Part shown: positions 1 to 8,543 of the stretch, in pieces
How the letters are laid out: each line of letters opens with the position of its first letter
Position numbering within the stretch: position 1 is the stretch's first letter
Assembly (NCBI RefSeq): GCF_040239565.1
Contig: NZ_JBEHWS010000005.1
Span: 124,001 to 188,000 of the forward strand
Direction of reading: 5' to 3'
DNA length: 64,000 nt
From: Fulvimarina sp040239565
GTDB lineage: Bacteria > Pseudomonadota > Alphaproteobacteria > Rhizobiales > Rhizobiaceae
The notes under the pieces: generated by a model
Seen by the model: the letters and a program-made list of their open reading frames with translations, nothing else
What the model was told of the DNA's origin: nothing
Database searches by the model: none
Program-made: the position numbers and the translations under genes

Positions 1-1
1 C

Positions 2-781
2 ACCGAGGGGCGGATCGACAAGACCTCCCGTTTCACCGACTGGCGCAATCGCCCGCTCTCGGACAAGCAGCTGACTTACGCACTGGCGGACGTGACTCAT
101 CTGCGTGACGTCTACAAGGCGCTGAAGAAGCAGTTGGAAAAATCTGGCCGTCATTCCTGGCTGGACGAGGAGATGGCGATTCTCGCCGATCCGCAGACAT
201 ACGACCTCCACCCGGACGATGCCTGGCGGCGCATGAAGATGCGGGTGAAGAAGCCGATCGAACTCCAGATCCTGAAAGAAGTCGCGGCCTGGCGCGAGCG
301 TGAGGCGCGTTCCAACGACAAGCCGCGCGGCCGCATTCTGAAGGATGACGCAATCTACGAGATCGCGCAGCAGAAGCCGGCGAGCGAGGCCGATCTCGGC
401 CGCCTGCGCGCGCTTCCGAAAGGATTCGAGCGATCGAGCGCCGCGCGCGGCATTCTCGAAGCGATCGAACGGGCCAAGGCCGTTCCGAAGGACGATCTTC
501 CGACGGTTCCGAGACCGGCCGCCCTCCCCGAAGGCACCCAGGCGGCCGTCGAATTTTTGCGGGTTCTTTTGAAGATCGTCGTCGAGGAAGAAGGTGTCGC
601 GGCCAAGCTGATCGCCAATTCGGACGATCTGGAAAAGATTGCAGTCCACGGCGAGGACGCCGATATCGCCGCGCTCACCGGTTGGCGTCGGGAAATATTC
701 GGCGTACGCGCGCTGAATCTCCTCGAAGGTGAAAGCGCGCTGGTCTATCGGAACCGGAAGGTCGAGATCGTTTCCCTATAG
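2..781 (+). CDS. rnd: Ribonuclease D, C-terminal part (5' end outside window)
   Basis: RNase D is a 3'-5' exoribonuclease that trims tRNA precursors and other stable RNA ends in the cytoplasm. The open frame runs in from the left edge, giving 259 residues of a protein usually about 380 long. It starts with the end of the DEDDy exonuclease domain: the motif LTYALAD carries the Tyr and last metal-binding Asp of the fourth exonuclease motif. A DKTSRFTDW-type segment precedes it. The rest is the HRDC helical RNA-binding region, including PRGRILKDD and a helix ending ILEAIERA. An internal GTG at 92 opens a shorter frame but lies inside the nuclease domain, so it is not the start. The gene converges, across one inserted gene, on ppx. 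Confidence 0.9.
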   Translation, partial: TEGRIDKTSRFTDWRNRPLSDKQLTYALADVTHLRDVYKALKKQLEKSGRHSWLDEEMAILADPQTYDLHPDDAWRRMKMRVKKPIELQILKEVAAWREREARSNDKPRGRILKDDAIYEIAQQKPASEADLGRLRALPKGFERSSAARGILEAIERAKAVPKDDLPTVPRPAALPEGTQAAVEFLRVLLKIVVEEEGVAAKLIANSDDLEKIAVHGEDADIAALTGWRREIFGVRALNLLEGESALVYRNRKVEIVSL

Positions 782-801
782 GAAGCTCGCATCAGGCTTC
801 C
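781..801 (+). terminator. Hairpin at the rnd stop codon
   Basis: GGAAGC (781-786) and GCTTCC (796-801) form a perfect 6-bp stem with a 9-base loop starting at the last base of the rnd stop codon. There is no strong T tract, so this is a weak terminator or an mRNA 3'-end stem. Confidence 0.35.
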
Positions 802-860
802 ACAGGCGCGATTAATAAGGTAGCGTTATCTTGGGGCTTACTCGCTGAGGGTAATGCATC

Positions 861-2426
861 ATGACCGACGACCAACGCCAGAAGGTGATCGAAGGGCTGC
901 AAGCGGAACTGCGAACAGTCTTCGTCGCCTTGATTTTCGCGTGCGTATACACCTACATAACGGTGTGGACGATCCGCGACGAAGATTTCTTCACAGGATA
1001 CCGGACGATCGTTTTGCCGTTTTTTGGCAACAGCGCACCGATCAATTTCTTTTTCCTCTTCGCTTCGATTCTGATTACATTCCTTTACATATTCTACTAT
1101 TCTTTACTGGTCATGCTCGAAAAGCATTACTCGGAATTTCGCGGATCGCAGCCAGAATTCATCGTGGGAACGACGCCGCCATATGCATCATGGATCTTCG
1201 GAGACGATGACCAAAAGGCGATTTACGGTATTTTTCTCGCAAATTTCGCGGCAGGAGTTACCCTTACACTCGCTCCGTTAGTCATCGGCTTGCTTTGGTG
1301 GTCTTCACTCGTCAAGCACGATCTTTACTTCAGTTTACTAATCAGCCTTTTCCTATTGGGATGTCTATATATCAGCTTTAAACTACTGATTACACTGAAG
1401 CCAAAAATAAGCTCCTGGCTTGCGGCATACATTATTTACTCAAAAACTATGCTAATAGCAGTTTTCTTGATGGTTCCTCTCCTCACCTTGGTGAGAACGT
1501 CAGCAAACTACGACTTACCGGTCATTGGCCCTATTATCGCGAGGTCTGAACTCGAAAGTGTATTTTTTACGCGAATCGATACCGCCTACTCGGACCGACA
1601 CGATTGGGCACGACAATTCGGAGCTAGCTTCAACGAACGAACCACCAAGCCGTTGCTACTAGATCACGAGCGCACGACATTCGATGACGAATTTGCCCGT
1701 CGCAGAAAACTCTACCTCTCTGCATTCGAGACTCCAAGCCTCGACCGAGGTCGTCTGAGTTTTGCGAATCTTAAGCACTCCGTGATCCTTGGCACGCGAG
1801 CACGCCATGCTCATTTCGACTATGCTCAAATGCAGTATATGCAAATCGAAGACGTAGATTTCCTTAATTCAAGCTTAGTCAGAGCGAACTTGGATCGCTC
1901 TCGTATCCTAAGTTCAGATTTCACGCTTGCCGATATGACCGGGGCTTTCGCGCGACACGCATCTCTCGATGAGTCTTATTTCGAAGGCACGCACATCAGG
2001 GGCGCTAATTTCAACGACTCCTCCCTTAAGTATTCATATCTTAAAAATATCGAATTTGAGAATGTGAAATTAAATAAAACAGATTTAAACGGAGCTTATA
2101 TTATCGACTCTACATTTACGGCAATGGAGCTTAGGTCCGATCAATTTTCAGGAGCGTTCTTATCGAATGTTTTATTCGATAAGTCGGTAAAGCTCGATCG
2201 AGCTGTATTCCGTAATTCTAAACTGGATAGTAATACCATCGCTCATCTGCAAACGAGCCACGCACTCAATCTGAGCGATCAACGGGATGAATATTGTCTT
2301 CAAAACGCTCTTTCAGTGGAAGTACCTTTTCGTACGCCATGGTGGTCAAAACAAGCGATCTTCAAGGATCAATTCGCTTGTGCAGGTGGCCCAGACAGCA
2401 CAACCGCACAAATCACCGCAGATTGA
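861..2426 (+). CDS. Membrane protein with C-terminal pentapeptide repeats, function unknown
   Basis: A 521-residue protein with about five hydrophobic segments in the first 215 residues (near 17-37, 64-90, 123-148, 155-180 and 195-215). A charged linker follows, then from about residue 297 to 465 a run of degenerate pentapeptide repeats of the A(D/N)LXX type, for example LSFANL, LVRANLDRS, IRGANFND and LNKTDLNGAY. Such repeats fold as a right-handed quadrilateral beta-helix. Membrane-anchored versions are common, but the role of most is unknown; here the tail probably faces the cytoplasm (inference). GAGGG precedes ATG 861. The gene is clearly AT-richer than all its neighbours, with many TTA, ATA and AAA codons, and it sits alone between rnd and ppx, which suggests recent acquisition. 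A bacteriocin-immunity, stress or signalling role cannot be told from sequence. Confidence 0.8.
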   Translation: MTDDQRQKVIEGLQAELRTVFVALIFACVYTYITVWTIRDEDFFTGYRTIVLPFFGNSAPINFFFLFASILITFLYIFYYSLLVMLEKHYSEFRGSQPEFIVGTTPPYASWIFGDDDQKAIYGIFLANFAAGVTLTLAPLVIGLLWWSSLVKHDLYFSLLISLFLLGCLYISFKLLITLKPKISSWLAAYIIYSKTMLIAVFLMVPLLTLVRTSANYDLPVIGPIIARSELESVFFTRIDTAYSDRHDWARQFGASFNERTTKPLLLDHERTTFDDEFARRRKLYLSAFETPSLDRGRLSFANLKHSVILGTRARHAHFDYAQMQYMQIEDVDFLNSSLVRANLDRSRILSSDFTLADMTGAFARHASLDESYFEGTHIRGANFNDSSLKYSYLKNIEFENVKLNKTDLNGAYIIDSTFTAMELRSDQFSGAFLSNVLFDKSVKLDRAVFRNSKLDSNTIAHLQTSHALNLSDQRDEYCLQNALSVEVPFRTPWWSKQAIFKDQFACAGGPDSTTAQITAD

Positions 2427-2442
2427 GGTATAAATTAGCCTA

Positions 2443-2463
2443 ACCCCCGAGCGCGCTTGGGGT
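2443..2463. terminator. GC-rich hairpin between convergent genes
   Basis: ACCCC and GGGGT flank a self-complementary AGCGCGCT core in the gap between the pentapeptide gene and ppx, which converge here. There is no T tract on either side, so it is only a possible bidirectional transcript end. Confidence 0.3.
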
Positions 2464-2476
2464 CCTCGACCGCTTG

Positions 2477-3991
2477 TCAGCGCGCCTCGATCCGCAGAGC
2501 CTGTCCTACGGTCTTTGCGAACTGCTGCAACCGCCCGTCCGGCCGAGCACCGGTCAGGGCTTCCAGGTCCTGCGGCAGGATCAGCGTAAAGCCGCCGCGC
2601 GGGTCCTGAACCCAGCGGAAGCGGTTTAGGATGCCCGGCATCGAAACCGTGAGCAGATAAGTGACGCGAAAGAGCGAGCCGAGCATGCGGGCCCGTTCCA
2701 GCAGCCTTGGCTCGACCAGCGTTTCGAGGTCCGGCAACTGACCTTGAGCAAACGTGCCCTCGTGGCGGAAATAGTTCGTCAGGCCGAGATAGGCGCGGCC
2801 CCGATGATCGATCGCCGGAAAGGCGGCATGGGCGATGATCGAAAGCGCCTGAAGGCCGCGATAGTCCGGATGCGCACGCCAGCCGATGTCCGCGAGGAGA
2901 CAGGCCGCCGTCCGCAGGCGGGCCTCCTCTTCGGTTTCCTCGATGCCGAGGGCTTCAAAGGTCCGCGCGGTCCAGGCGACCAGCTCCTCGGCATGGTCCG
3001 GCGAACGCGAACGCAGGATCGCAAGCTCCCGTGCCGCCTCGACGAGCGGGTCCTTCGCACGCTCTTCGGCGGGAAGCAGCGAATGGAGATAACCCTCGCG
3101 CACACCGAGCGCAGAAATGACGATCTCCGACGGCTTTAGATATTTGAGAGTGCTCTTCAGCGTGATCGCGCCGAACGCGAGCAGCGACCTGCGCGACTTC
3201 GACACGGCTTCGATACCGCTGAGCTTTTCAGGTTCGCCCTTGATGACCGTATCGAGAAATTTATCGAGCTTGGCGACCGGCATTCTATAGCCGTGCATGA
3301 CGTGCAGCGGATAACTGCTCTGCTGCATGTGGAGCCTGGCAAGGTTGCGCCAGGTACCGCCGACCGCGAAGAACGGCTTCCCCTCGGCACTGCCGACGAG
3401 TGAACAGGACTGGAAATGGCTGTCGGCGATCGCCTGGGCGGCCTTGAGATCGCCGTTTGCAAGGTCCTGAAGGCGCAGGCCGCCGAGCGGCATCGTCATT
3501 CCGCCGGAAAGCTCGTCACCTTGAACCCTAACGAGCTCAAGGCTGCCGCCACCGAGATCGCCAACGATCCCGTCCGGCTGGTGAAAGCCGCTCATCACAC
3601 CTTCGGCGGCGTAGCGCGCCTCGTCCGTGCCCGAAAGGATCGCGATCGGTCGTCCGATTGCCGCTTCCGCCGCTTCCAAAAATTCCGGACCGTTAGTCGC
3701 TTCTCTGCTCGCGGCGGTTGCAAGCGGGTAGAGCTCGTCCACACGTGCCTGATCGGCAATCTTGCGGAAGCGTCGCAGGGCCGCGAGCGCGCTGTCGACG
3801 GCGCCTTGGTCGAGGCGGTTTGTCTGAGCGAGCCCCTTGCCGAGCCCGCTCAGGATCTTTTCATTGAAAAGCACGGTCAGAGAGCGCGAATGGCCCTCGT
3901 AGATTACGAGGCGCACCGAATTCGAGCCGATGTCGACGACGCCGACCGGCTTCCTTCCGATGAGGCGGCCCTGACCGAGCGCCTCACTCAT
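2477..3991 (-). CDS. ppx: Exopolyphosphatase, Ppx/GppA family
   Basis: Exopolyphosphatase releases orthophosphate from the end of polyphosphate chains and may also hydrolyse pppGpp. The protein is 504 residues, the usual length for the family. The ASKHA ATPase fold is visible: phosphate-1 motif VVDIGSNSVRLVIYE near the N-terminus, the conserved SGTDEARYA and GDLGGGSLEL (phosphate-2) motifs, and the C-terminal HD-like helical domain. The chosen ATG at 3991 overlaps the ppk stop codon (ATGAGTGA), which indicates translational coupling; an ATG three codons upstream (4000) is possible. Synthesis and degradation enzymes for polyphosphate therefore share one transcript, a common arrangement in this order. 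Confidence 0.93.
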   Translation of the reverse strand: MSEALGQGRLIGRKPVGVVDIGSNSVRLVIYEGHSRSLTVLFNEKILSGLGKGLAQTNRLDQGAVDSALAALRRFRKIADQARVDELYPLATAASREATNGPEFLEAAEAAIGRPIAILSGTDEARYAAEGVMSGFHQPDGIVGDLGGGSLELVRVQGDELSGGMTMPLGGLRLQDLANGDLKAAQAIADSHFQSCSLVGSAEGKPFFAVGGTWRNLARLHMQQSSYPLHVMHGYRMPVAKLDKFLDTVIKGEPEKLSGIEAVSKSRRSLLAFGAITLKSTLKYLKPSEIVISALGVREGYLHSLLPAEERAKDPLVEAARELAILRSRSPDHAEELVAWTARTFEALGIEETEEEARLRTAACLLADIGWRAHPDYRGLQALSIIAHAAFPAIDHRGRAYLGLTNYFRHEGTFAQGQLPDLETLVEPRLLERARMLGSLFRVTYLLTVSMPGILNRFRWVQDPRGGFTLILPQDLEALTGARPDGRLQQFAKTVGQALRIEAR

Positions 3992-6371
3992 CCCCTGCAT
4001 GCTCCGCCCGCTGCCTCGCGATCAGCCGGGGCGCATCGGTTTTCAGCGCCTTGCCGCGCCCGGAGAGAGAAGGATTGGTCATGAAATATCGCTGCGCATT
4101 GAAGGGTTGTTCGCCATCGCTCGGCTTGATGTGGCGCGAAGACCCGTCCGCGGCAACCGACCAGCTCTGCTGATTGTCGAGGATGTTGCCCAGCATGATC
4201 TGCGAGAGCACCTGGCTGTGCACCGTCGGCGTCTCGATCGGCACCAAGGTTTCGACCCGGCGATCGAGATTGCGCGGCATGATGTCGGCCGAGCCCATGA
4301 GGACGATCGCCTCTTCCGAGGGCAGGCCCTGCCCGTTGCCGAAACAGTAGATGCGGCTATGCTCGAGAAAGCGCCCGACGATCGATTTCACGCGGATATT
4401 GTCGGAAAGGCCAGCCACGCGGGGTCGCAGGCAGCAGATGCCGCGCACGATGAGGTCGATTTCGACGCCGGCCTGGCTCGCCCGGTAGAGCGCATCGATC
4501 GTCTTGCCGTCGACGAGCGAATTCATCTTCATCCAGATCTGCGCCGGCCGCCCGGCCTTGGCATGCTCGATCTCCTGCTGAATGTGCTCGATGATCCGCT
4601 CGCGCATGAAGAGCGGCGAGACGGCGAGCTTGCGCACATCCGTCGGCTCGGCATAGCCGGTGATGTAGTTGAAAACGAGCTGGACGTCGTGCGCGATATC
4701 CGGATCGGCCGTGAAGTAGCTGAGATCGGTATAAATCTTCGCCGTGATCGGGTGATAATTGCCCGTGCCGATATGGCAGAAATTGACGAGCTTGCCCTCC
4801 TCGCGCCGCACCACGAGGGCGAGCTTGGCATGGGTCTTCTTTTCGATGAAACCGAAGACCACCTGAACGCCGGCCCGCTCCAGATCGCGCGCCCAGCGGA
4901 TATTGGCCTCCTCATCGAAGCGCGCCTTCAATTCCACGAGCGCAGTGACGGATTTACCGGCCTCCGCCGCCTCGATCAGGGCGCGCACGATGGGTGAATC
5001 ATTCGAGGTTCGGTAGAGAGTCTGCTTGATGGCGACGACGTTCGGATCGTTCGCCGCCTGCCGCACAAACTGCACCACCACATCGAAGGACTCATACGGG
5101 TGGTGGACGATGATGTCCTTCTCACGGATCGCGGCGAAACAGTCGCCATTGTGCTCGCGAATGCGCTCCGGGAATCGTGGGATATACGGCTTAAACTTCA
5201 GATCGTCCCGATCGATCTTGCAGATCTGCGAGAGGGCATCGAGCGCCAGCATCCCATCCATCACGGCGACGCGGGAGTCCGGCGTTCCAATTTCCGAGGC
5301 GACGAAGTTGCGAAGGCCGGCCGGCATCGACTTGTCGAATTCGGTCCGGATCACCGATCCACGACGGCGGCGCTTGAGGGCGCTTTCGTAGTAGCGGACG
5401 AGATCTTCTGCTTCTTCCTCGATCTCGATGTCGGAATCGCGAATGACGCGGAAGGTGCCGCCACCCTCGACTTTGTAGCCGGGGAAGAGCTTGCCGATGA
5501 AGCACTGGACGATGCTTTCGAGAGGTACGAAGCGATGGACCCCATCCTCCTTCAGCGGGGTCTGGACGAAGCGCTGGAGGGCGACCGGCAGGCGGATGAG
5601 TGCGTTCATCCTCTCCGAATCACGCTCGCGGCGCAGCTGCAGGCCGATCGAGAAACCGAGATTGGGGATGAAGGGGAACGGGTGAGCCGGATCGATCGAC
5701 AGCGGCGTCAATGCCGGAAAGATCGTCTCCTCGAAATGCGTTGCGAGCCAGTGGCGGTCCTCGTCCGGAAGCTGGTCCGGCTTGAGGATGTGGACGTTCT
5801 CGGCATTCATCAGCTCGATGAGTTCGGCGAGCGAAGCCTGCTGCTCTCCCTGAAGGAGCTCCACTTCGGCGAGGATCTTATCGAGCTGCTCCTGGGCGGT
5901 GAGCCCGTCGAGCGAGCGAACGGTAATCTTCTCGCGGACTTGCCCTTCGAGACCGGCAACGCGCACCATGAAGAACTCGTCGAGATTGTCTGCCGAGATC
6001 GACAGGAATCGCAGTCGTTCCAGCAGCGGGTGATCGGGGTTCTGGGATTCCTCCAGAACGCGTCGGTTGAACTGCAGCCACGAGAGTTCGCGGTTCATGA
6101 AGCGGTCCTGCGGCAGTTCGGAGTGTTGGTTCTCCTCGCTCGCCTTCGCCTCGACCACCTGCGGTGGGGCGTGTTCGAGAATGACCTCGACCTCGCTCGC
6201 CACGGTCTCCTGATTGGGCGAGGATTGATCCGAAATAGCGGTGATCTCGACGCCTTCGGTTCCGCTCTTCTGCGCGCGCGACAACGCGGTGCGAGCGGTT
6301 TTAGGAGGCCGGCGCGGGGATGCCGGCTTTGCCGTGCGCCTTGCCGATGATTTCGTCGTGTCTTCGCTCAT
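3984..6371 (-). CDS. ppk: Polyphosphate kinase 1
   Basis: PPK1 reversibly polymerises the gamma phosphate of ATP into polyphosphate at the inner membrane. The 795-residue product is longer than usual (about 690-730) because of an N-terminal extension of about 88 residues, rich in Ala, Lys, Arg, Ser and Thr and then acidic. The conserved enzyme starts at DRFMNRELSWLQFNRR. The phosphorylated histidine lies in KKTHAKL (His514) and the second essential histidine in CHIGTGNYHP (His533), with exactly the 19-residue spacing known from the E. coli enzyme (His435/His454). IKQTLYRTSNDSPI and the PLD-like C-terminal lobes are present. It lies 71 bases downstream of hdaA and overlaps ppx. A start nearer the conserved part cannot be excluded, but no strong internal ribosome-binding site was noticed. 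Confidence 0.94.
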   Translation of the reverse strand: MSEDTTKSSARRTAKPASPRRPPKTARTALSRAQKSGTEGVEITAISDQSSPNQETVASEVEVILEHAPPQVVEAKASEENQHSELPQDRFMNRELSWLQFNRRVLEESQNPDHPLLERLRFLSISADNLDEFFMVRVAGLEGQVREKITVRSLDGLTAQEQLDKILAEVELLQGEQQASLAELIELMNAENVHILKPDQLPDEDRHWLATHFEETIFPALTPLSIDPAHPFPFIPNLGFSIGLQLRRERDSERMNALIRLPVALQRFVQTPLKEDGVHRFVPLESIVQCFIGKLFPGYKVEGGGTFRVIRDSDIEIEEEAEDLVRYYESALKRRRRGSVIRTEFDKSMPAGLRNFVASEIGTPDSRVAVMDGMLALDALSQICKIDRDDLKFKPYIPRFPERIREHNGDCFAAIREKDIIVHHPYESFDVVVQFVRQAANDPNVVAIKQTLYRTSNDSPIVRALIEAAEAGKSVTALVELKARFDEEANIRWARDLERAGVQVVFGFIEKKTHAKLALVVRREEGKLVNFCHIGTGNYHPITAKIYTDLSYFTADPDIAHDVQLVFNYITGYAEPTDVRKLAVSPLFMRERIIEHIQQEIEHAKAGRPAQIWMKMNSLVDGKTIDALYRASQAGVEIDLIVRGICCLRPRVAGLSDNIRVKSIVGRFLEHSRIYCFGNGQGLPSEEAIVLMGSADIMPRNLDRRVETLVPIETPTVHSQVLSQIMLGNILDNQQSWSVAADGSSRHIKPSDGEQPFNAQRYFMTNPSLSGRGKALKTDAPRLIARQRAEHAGDE

Positions 6372-6442
6372 TGTCTGTCCACCAGATGGAGGGTCTCAGG
6401 TCTGCGACAGCGCTTCTATTGCAGTTCGATGGAAGTTTTGCG

Positions 6443-7129
6443 TCAGTTTTGTTCGCGATCCGCCACGGGCTCTTCCACCGCCATCCGCCGCTCGAGAACC
6501 CTGCGCACGAAGGGTTTCGTGACCCGGCTCTTTTCCGCGAGCGCCTGCCGATTGATCTCGTCCACAACCGCCTTCGCGGCAGACCCAGTGCGTTCGATCC
6601 TTGCAGAAAGATAGGTCAGTGTCGCGGGATCGACGACCAGTTGATGGTCCGAGAAATGCTTGGCGAGAATGCCTTCGAAGAGAAGATCGTCTGGCGCATC
6701 GAGCTCGGCCCGAGCTGCTGCGGAAAGACGCGAGACGAGATCTGGAAGCCTCCCGTCCATTGCCTGCGGCAGCACACGCGAGGTCGCAAGCACCCAGCCC
6801 TGACCGAGCCGAGCCGCGTTGACGGGCGCGAACAGTTCGCGATCGGGGACCGATGTCCTGTCGATATCGTCGATAACGACGCGGAATCCGTCGGAAAGCG
6901 CTCCGAACTCACCACGGTCGAGAGTTTCGGCCTCCGCCGCCTCCGCCCAGATCCGAGCCAGATGGGTCTTTCCAGAGCCCTCGGGACCGACGATCAGCAG
7001 AACATTGTGCTGCCAGTTCGGCCAGGCATCGATCGCCTCGGCCGCGACGGTGTTCGAACGCGAGACGATGAGGTCGTCGCGGCCAAGCTGCTCGATCGGC
7101 GGAAGTTCCAGCGGGAGCTGTCTGGTCAT
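6443..7129 (-). CDS. hdaA: HdaA, DnaA-related regulatory inactivator of replication initiation
   Basis: Hda/HdaA binds the beta sliding clamp and stimulates ATP hydrolysis by DnaA, preventing re-initiation. The 228-residue protein has the clamp-binding motif at its extreme N-terminus (QLPLELP, residues 4-10), a Walker A motif GPEGSGKTH (48-56) and Walker B VVIDDID (84-90). It ends after the AAA+ lid and lacks the DNA-binding domain IV of DnaA, as expected for HdaA. ATG at 7129 is preferred over the TTG one codon upstream. It follows the AI-2E-type transporter by 11 bases and precedes ppk, the usual alphaproteobacterial order. Confidence 0.9.
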   Translation of the reverse strand: MTRQLPLELPPIEQLGRDDLIVSRSNTVAAEAIDAWPNWQHNVLLIVGPEGSGKTHLARIWAEAAEAETLDRGEFGALSDGFRVVIDDIDRTSVPDRELFAPVNAARLGQGWVLATSRVLPQAMDGRLPDLVSRLSAAARAELDAPDDLLFEGILAKHFSDHQLVVDPATLTYLSARIERTGSAAKAVVDEINRQALAEKSRVTKPFVRRVLERRMAVEEPVADREQN

Positions 7130-7140
7130 CAAGTGGCTGC

Positions 7141-8322
7141 TTAAGAATCCTGGTTTTCGATCCGGTTCGCCTGGCTTTCGCCTGCACCGACGAGCGCATC
7201 CCTCGGCTGGCCGCCGTCATCGAATCTCTTCGCCTCGGTAAGGCTCGTGTTCGGGCCATGATACATCTCGCTGTCGAGATATTTGGTTATCCCGAATCGG
7301 GCAAGAACGCCGACGGCCGCGGCAGCGGGCACAGCAATCAGGAGCCCTACGAAGCCAAAGAGCGCCCCGAAGGCAAAGAGCGCGAACATCAGCCAGACCG
7401 GATGAAGCCCGACGGAAGCGCCGACGAGCTTCGGCTGAAGGATATTCCCTTCGAAAAACTGCCCGATGAAGAAGACGGCCGCCACGGCCACGATCCACGG
7501 CCAGTCCGGCCAGAACTGAACGAGTGCGACGCCGATGGACAGGACGAGCCCGAGCAGAGAGCCGATATAGGGAACGAAGGAAATCAGCCCCGCAAAGAGG
7601 CCTATGAGCAGCCCGAAGTTCAGGCCGACAAGGGTCAAACCCACCGCATAGAAACTGCCTAGAATCAGGCAAACGCTGCCCTGTCCGCGCACGAAGCCGG
7701 CGACCGAAAGATCGATGTCGCGCACGATCCGCCGGATCGTGGACTGATGCTGTCGCGGCAGCCAGTTGTCGACCTTCAGCACCATCCGGTCCCAGTCGAG
7801 CAGGAGATAGAAGGCGACAACCGGCGTCACGACGAACAGCGACACGAAATTCACGAAGGCCAGCGAAGACGACCAGACCGACGACAGAAACGATGTAACG
7901 AAGCTCGTCGAGTCGGAGAGAAGCTGGGCGAAGTCCTGCTCGAGCGTCGACTCTTCGGAGGTAAATAGGAAGGCGAGCGGTCCGGACCGGGCGGCCACCG
8001 CGAATCCCTGCAGCCGATCGAGATATTCCGGCATGCGCTCGGCGAGGTTGATCACCTGGGAAGAGATCACCGGTACGATAATCAGAAGCGCAGCGATGAA
8101 CGAGAAGACGAAGAGAACGAGAATCAGCGTCGTCGCCATCAGACGGGAAAAGCCCCGCCGCTCGAACCAGTCGGCCACAGGATCCAGCAGATAGGCGATC
8201 ACCATGCCCAGAACGAAGGGCAGAAGGATTTCGGAGAACAGCCAGATGACCAGCACAAATAGGAACGCTGCGGCGCACCAAAAATAGACCTGTCTCCAGA
8301 AGACGGCGTTCTGATCGGGCAT
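7141..8322 (-). CDS. AI-2E family (PerM-like) transporter
   Basis: A 393-residue polytopic inner-membrane protein of the AI-2E transporter family. About seven to eight hydrophobic segments are seen, beginning at residue 10 (VYFWCAAAFLFVLVIWLF), with the family-typical central soluble loop (residues about 85-150) and the later GLNFGLLIGLFAGLISFVPY and GNILQPKLVGASVGLHP motifs. Members export small molecules, autoinducer-2 in one E. coli case, or act as Na+/H+ antiporters; substrate cannot be told. It is the first gene of the hdaA-ppk-ppx transcript and diverges from purM. The C-terminal 45 residues are hydrophilic and not conserved. Confidence 0.85.
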   Translation of the reverse strand: MPDQNAVFWRQVYFWCAAAFLFVLVIWLFSEILLPFVLGMVIAYLLDPVADWFERRGFSRLMATTLILVLFVFSFIAALLIIVPVISSQVINLAERMPEYLDRLQGFAVAARSGPLAFLFTSEESTLEQDFAQLLSDSTSFVTSFLSSVWSSSLAFVNFVSLFVVTPVVAFYLLLDWDRMVLKVDNWLPRQHQSTIRRIVRDIDLSVAGFVRGQGSVCLILGSFYAVGLTLVGLNFGLLIGLFAGLISFVPYIGSLLGLVLSIGVALVQFWPDWPWIVAVAAVFFIGQFFEGNILQPKLVGASVGLHPVWLMFALFAFGALFGFVGLLIAVPAAAAVGVLARFGITKYLDSEMYHGPNTSLTEAKRFDDGGQPRDALVGAGESQANRIENQDS

Positions 8323-8543
8323 ATTGAGCTTTGGTCCCCAGTCTCAGGTCGGCATCCATGCTACAACGCCTAAGCGCCGCTTGGCGAGAGATCGTCCGGG
8401 CGAACGGCAAATTTTGGACGCGAAGCCAACAGCCCGCCGGATATCCTCAGGCTTTTCGCGCGCGCATTATATGCTGCAACGCACATCGGCTTGCCCGGCC
8501 ACGCGCTTCCGTGGCACTGGAGCGGCAAACGAGGACTACGACG

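Noticed and set aside
5100..6350. 416-codon plus-strand open frame opposite ppk
   Set aside because: Antisense to a clearly conserved kinase, with no family similarity and an Arg/Asp/Leu composition typical of a shadow frame.
7217..8410. 397-codon minus-strand frame overlapping the AI-2E-type transporter in another frame
   Set aside because: Arg-rich, no hydrophobic segments, while the alternative frame has a coherent membrane protein.
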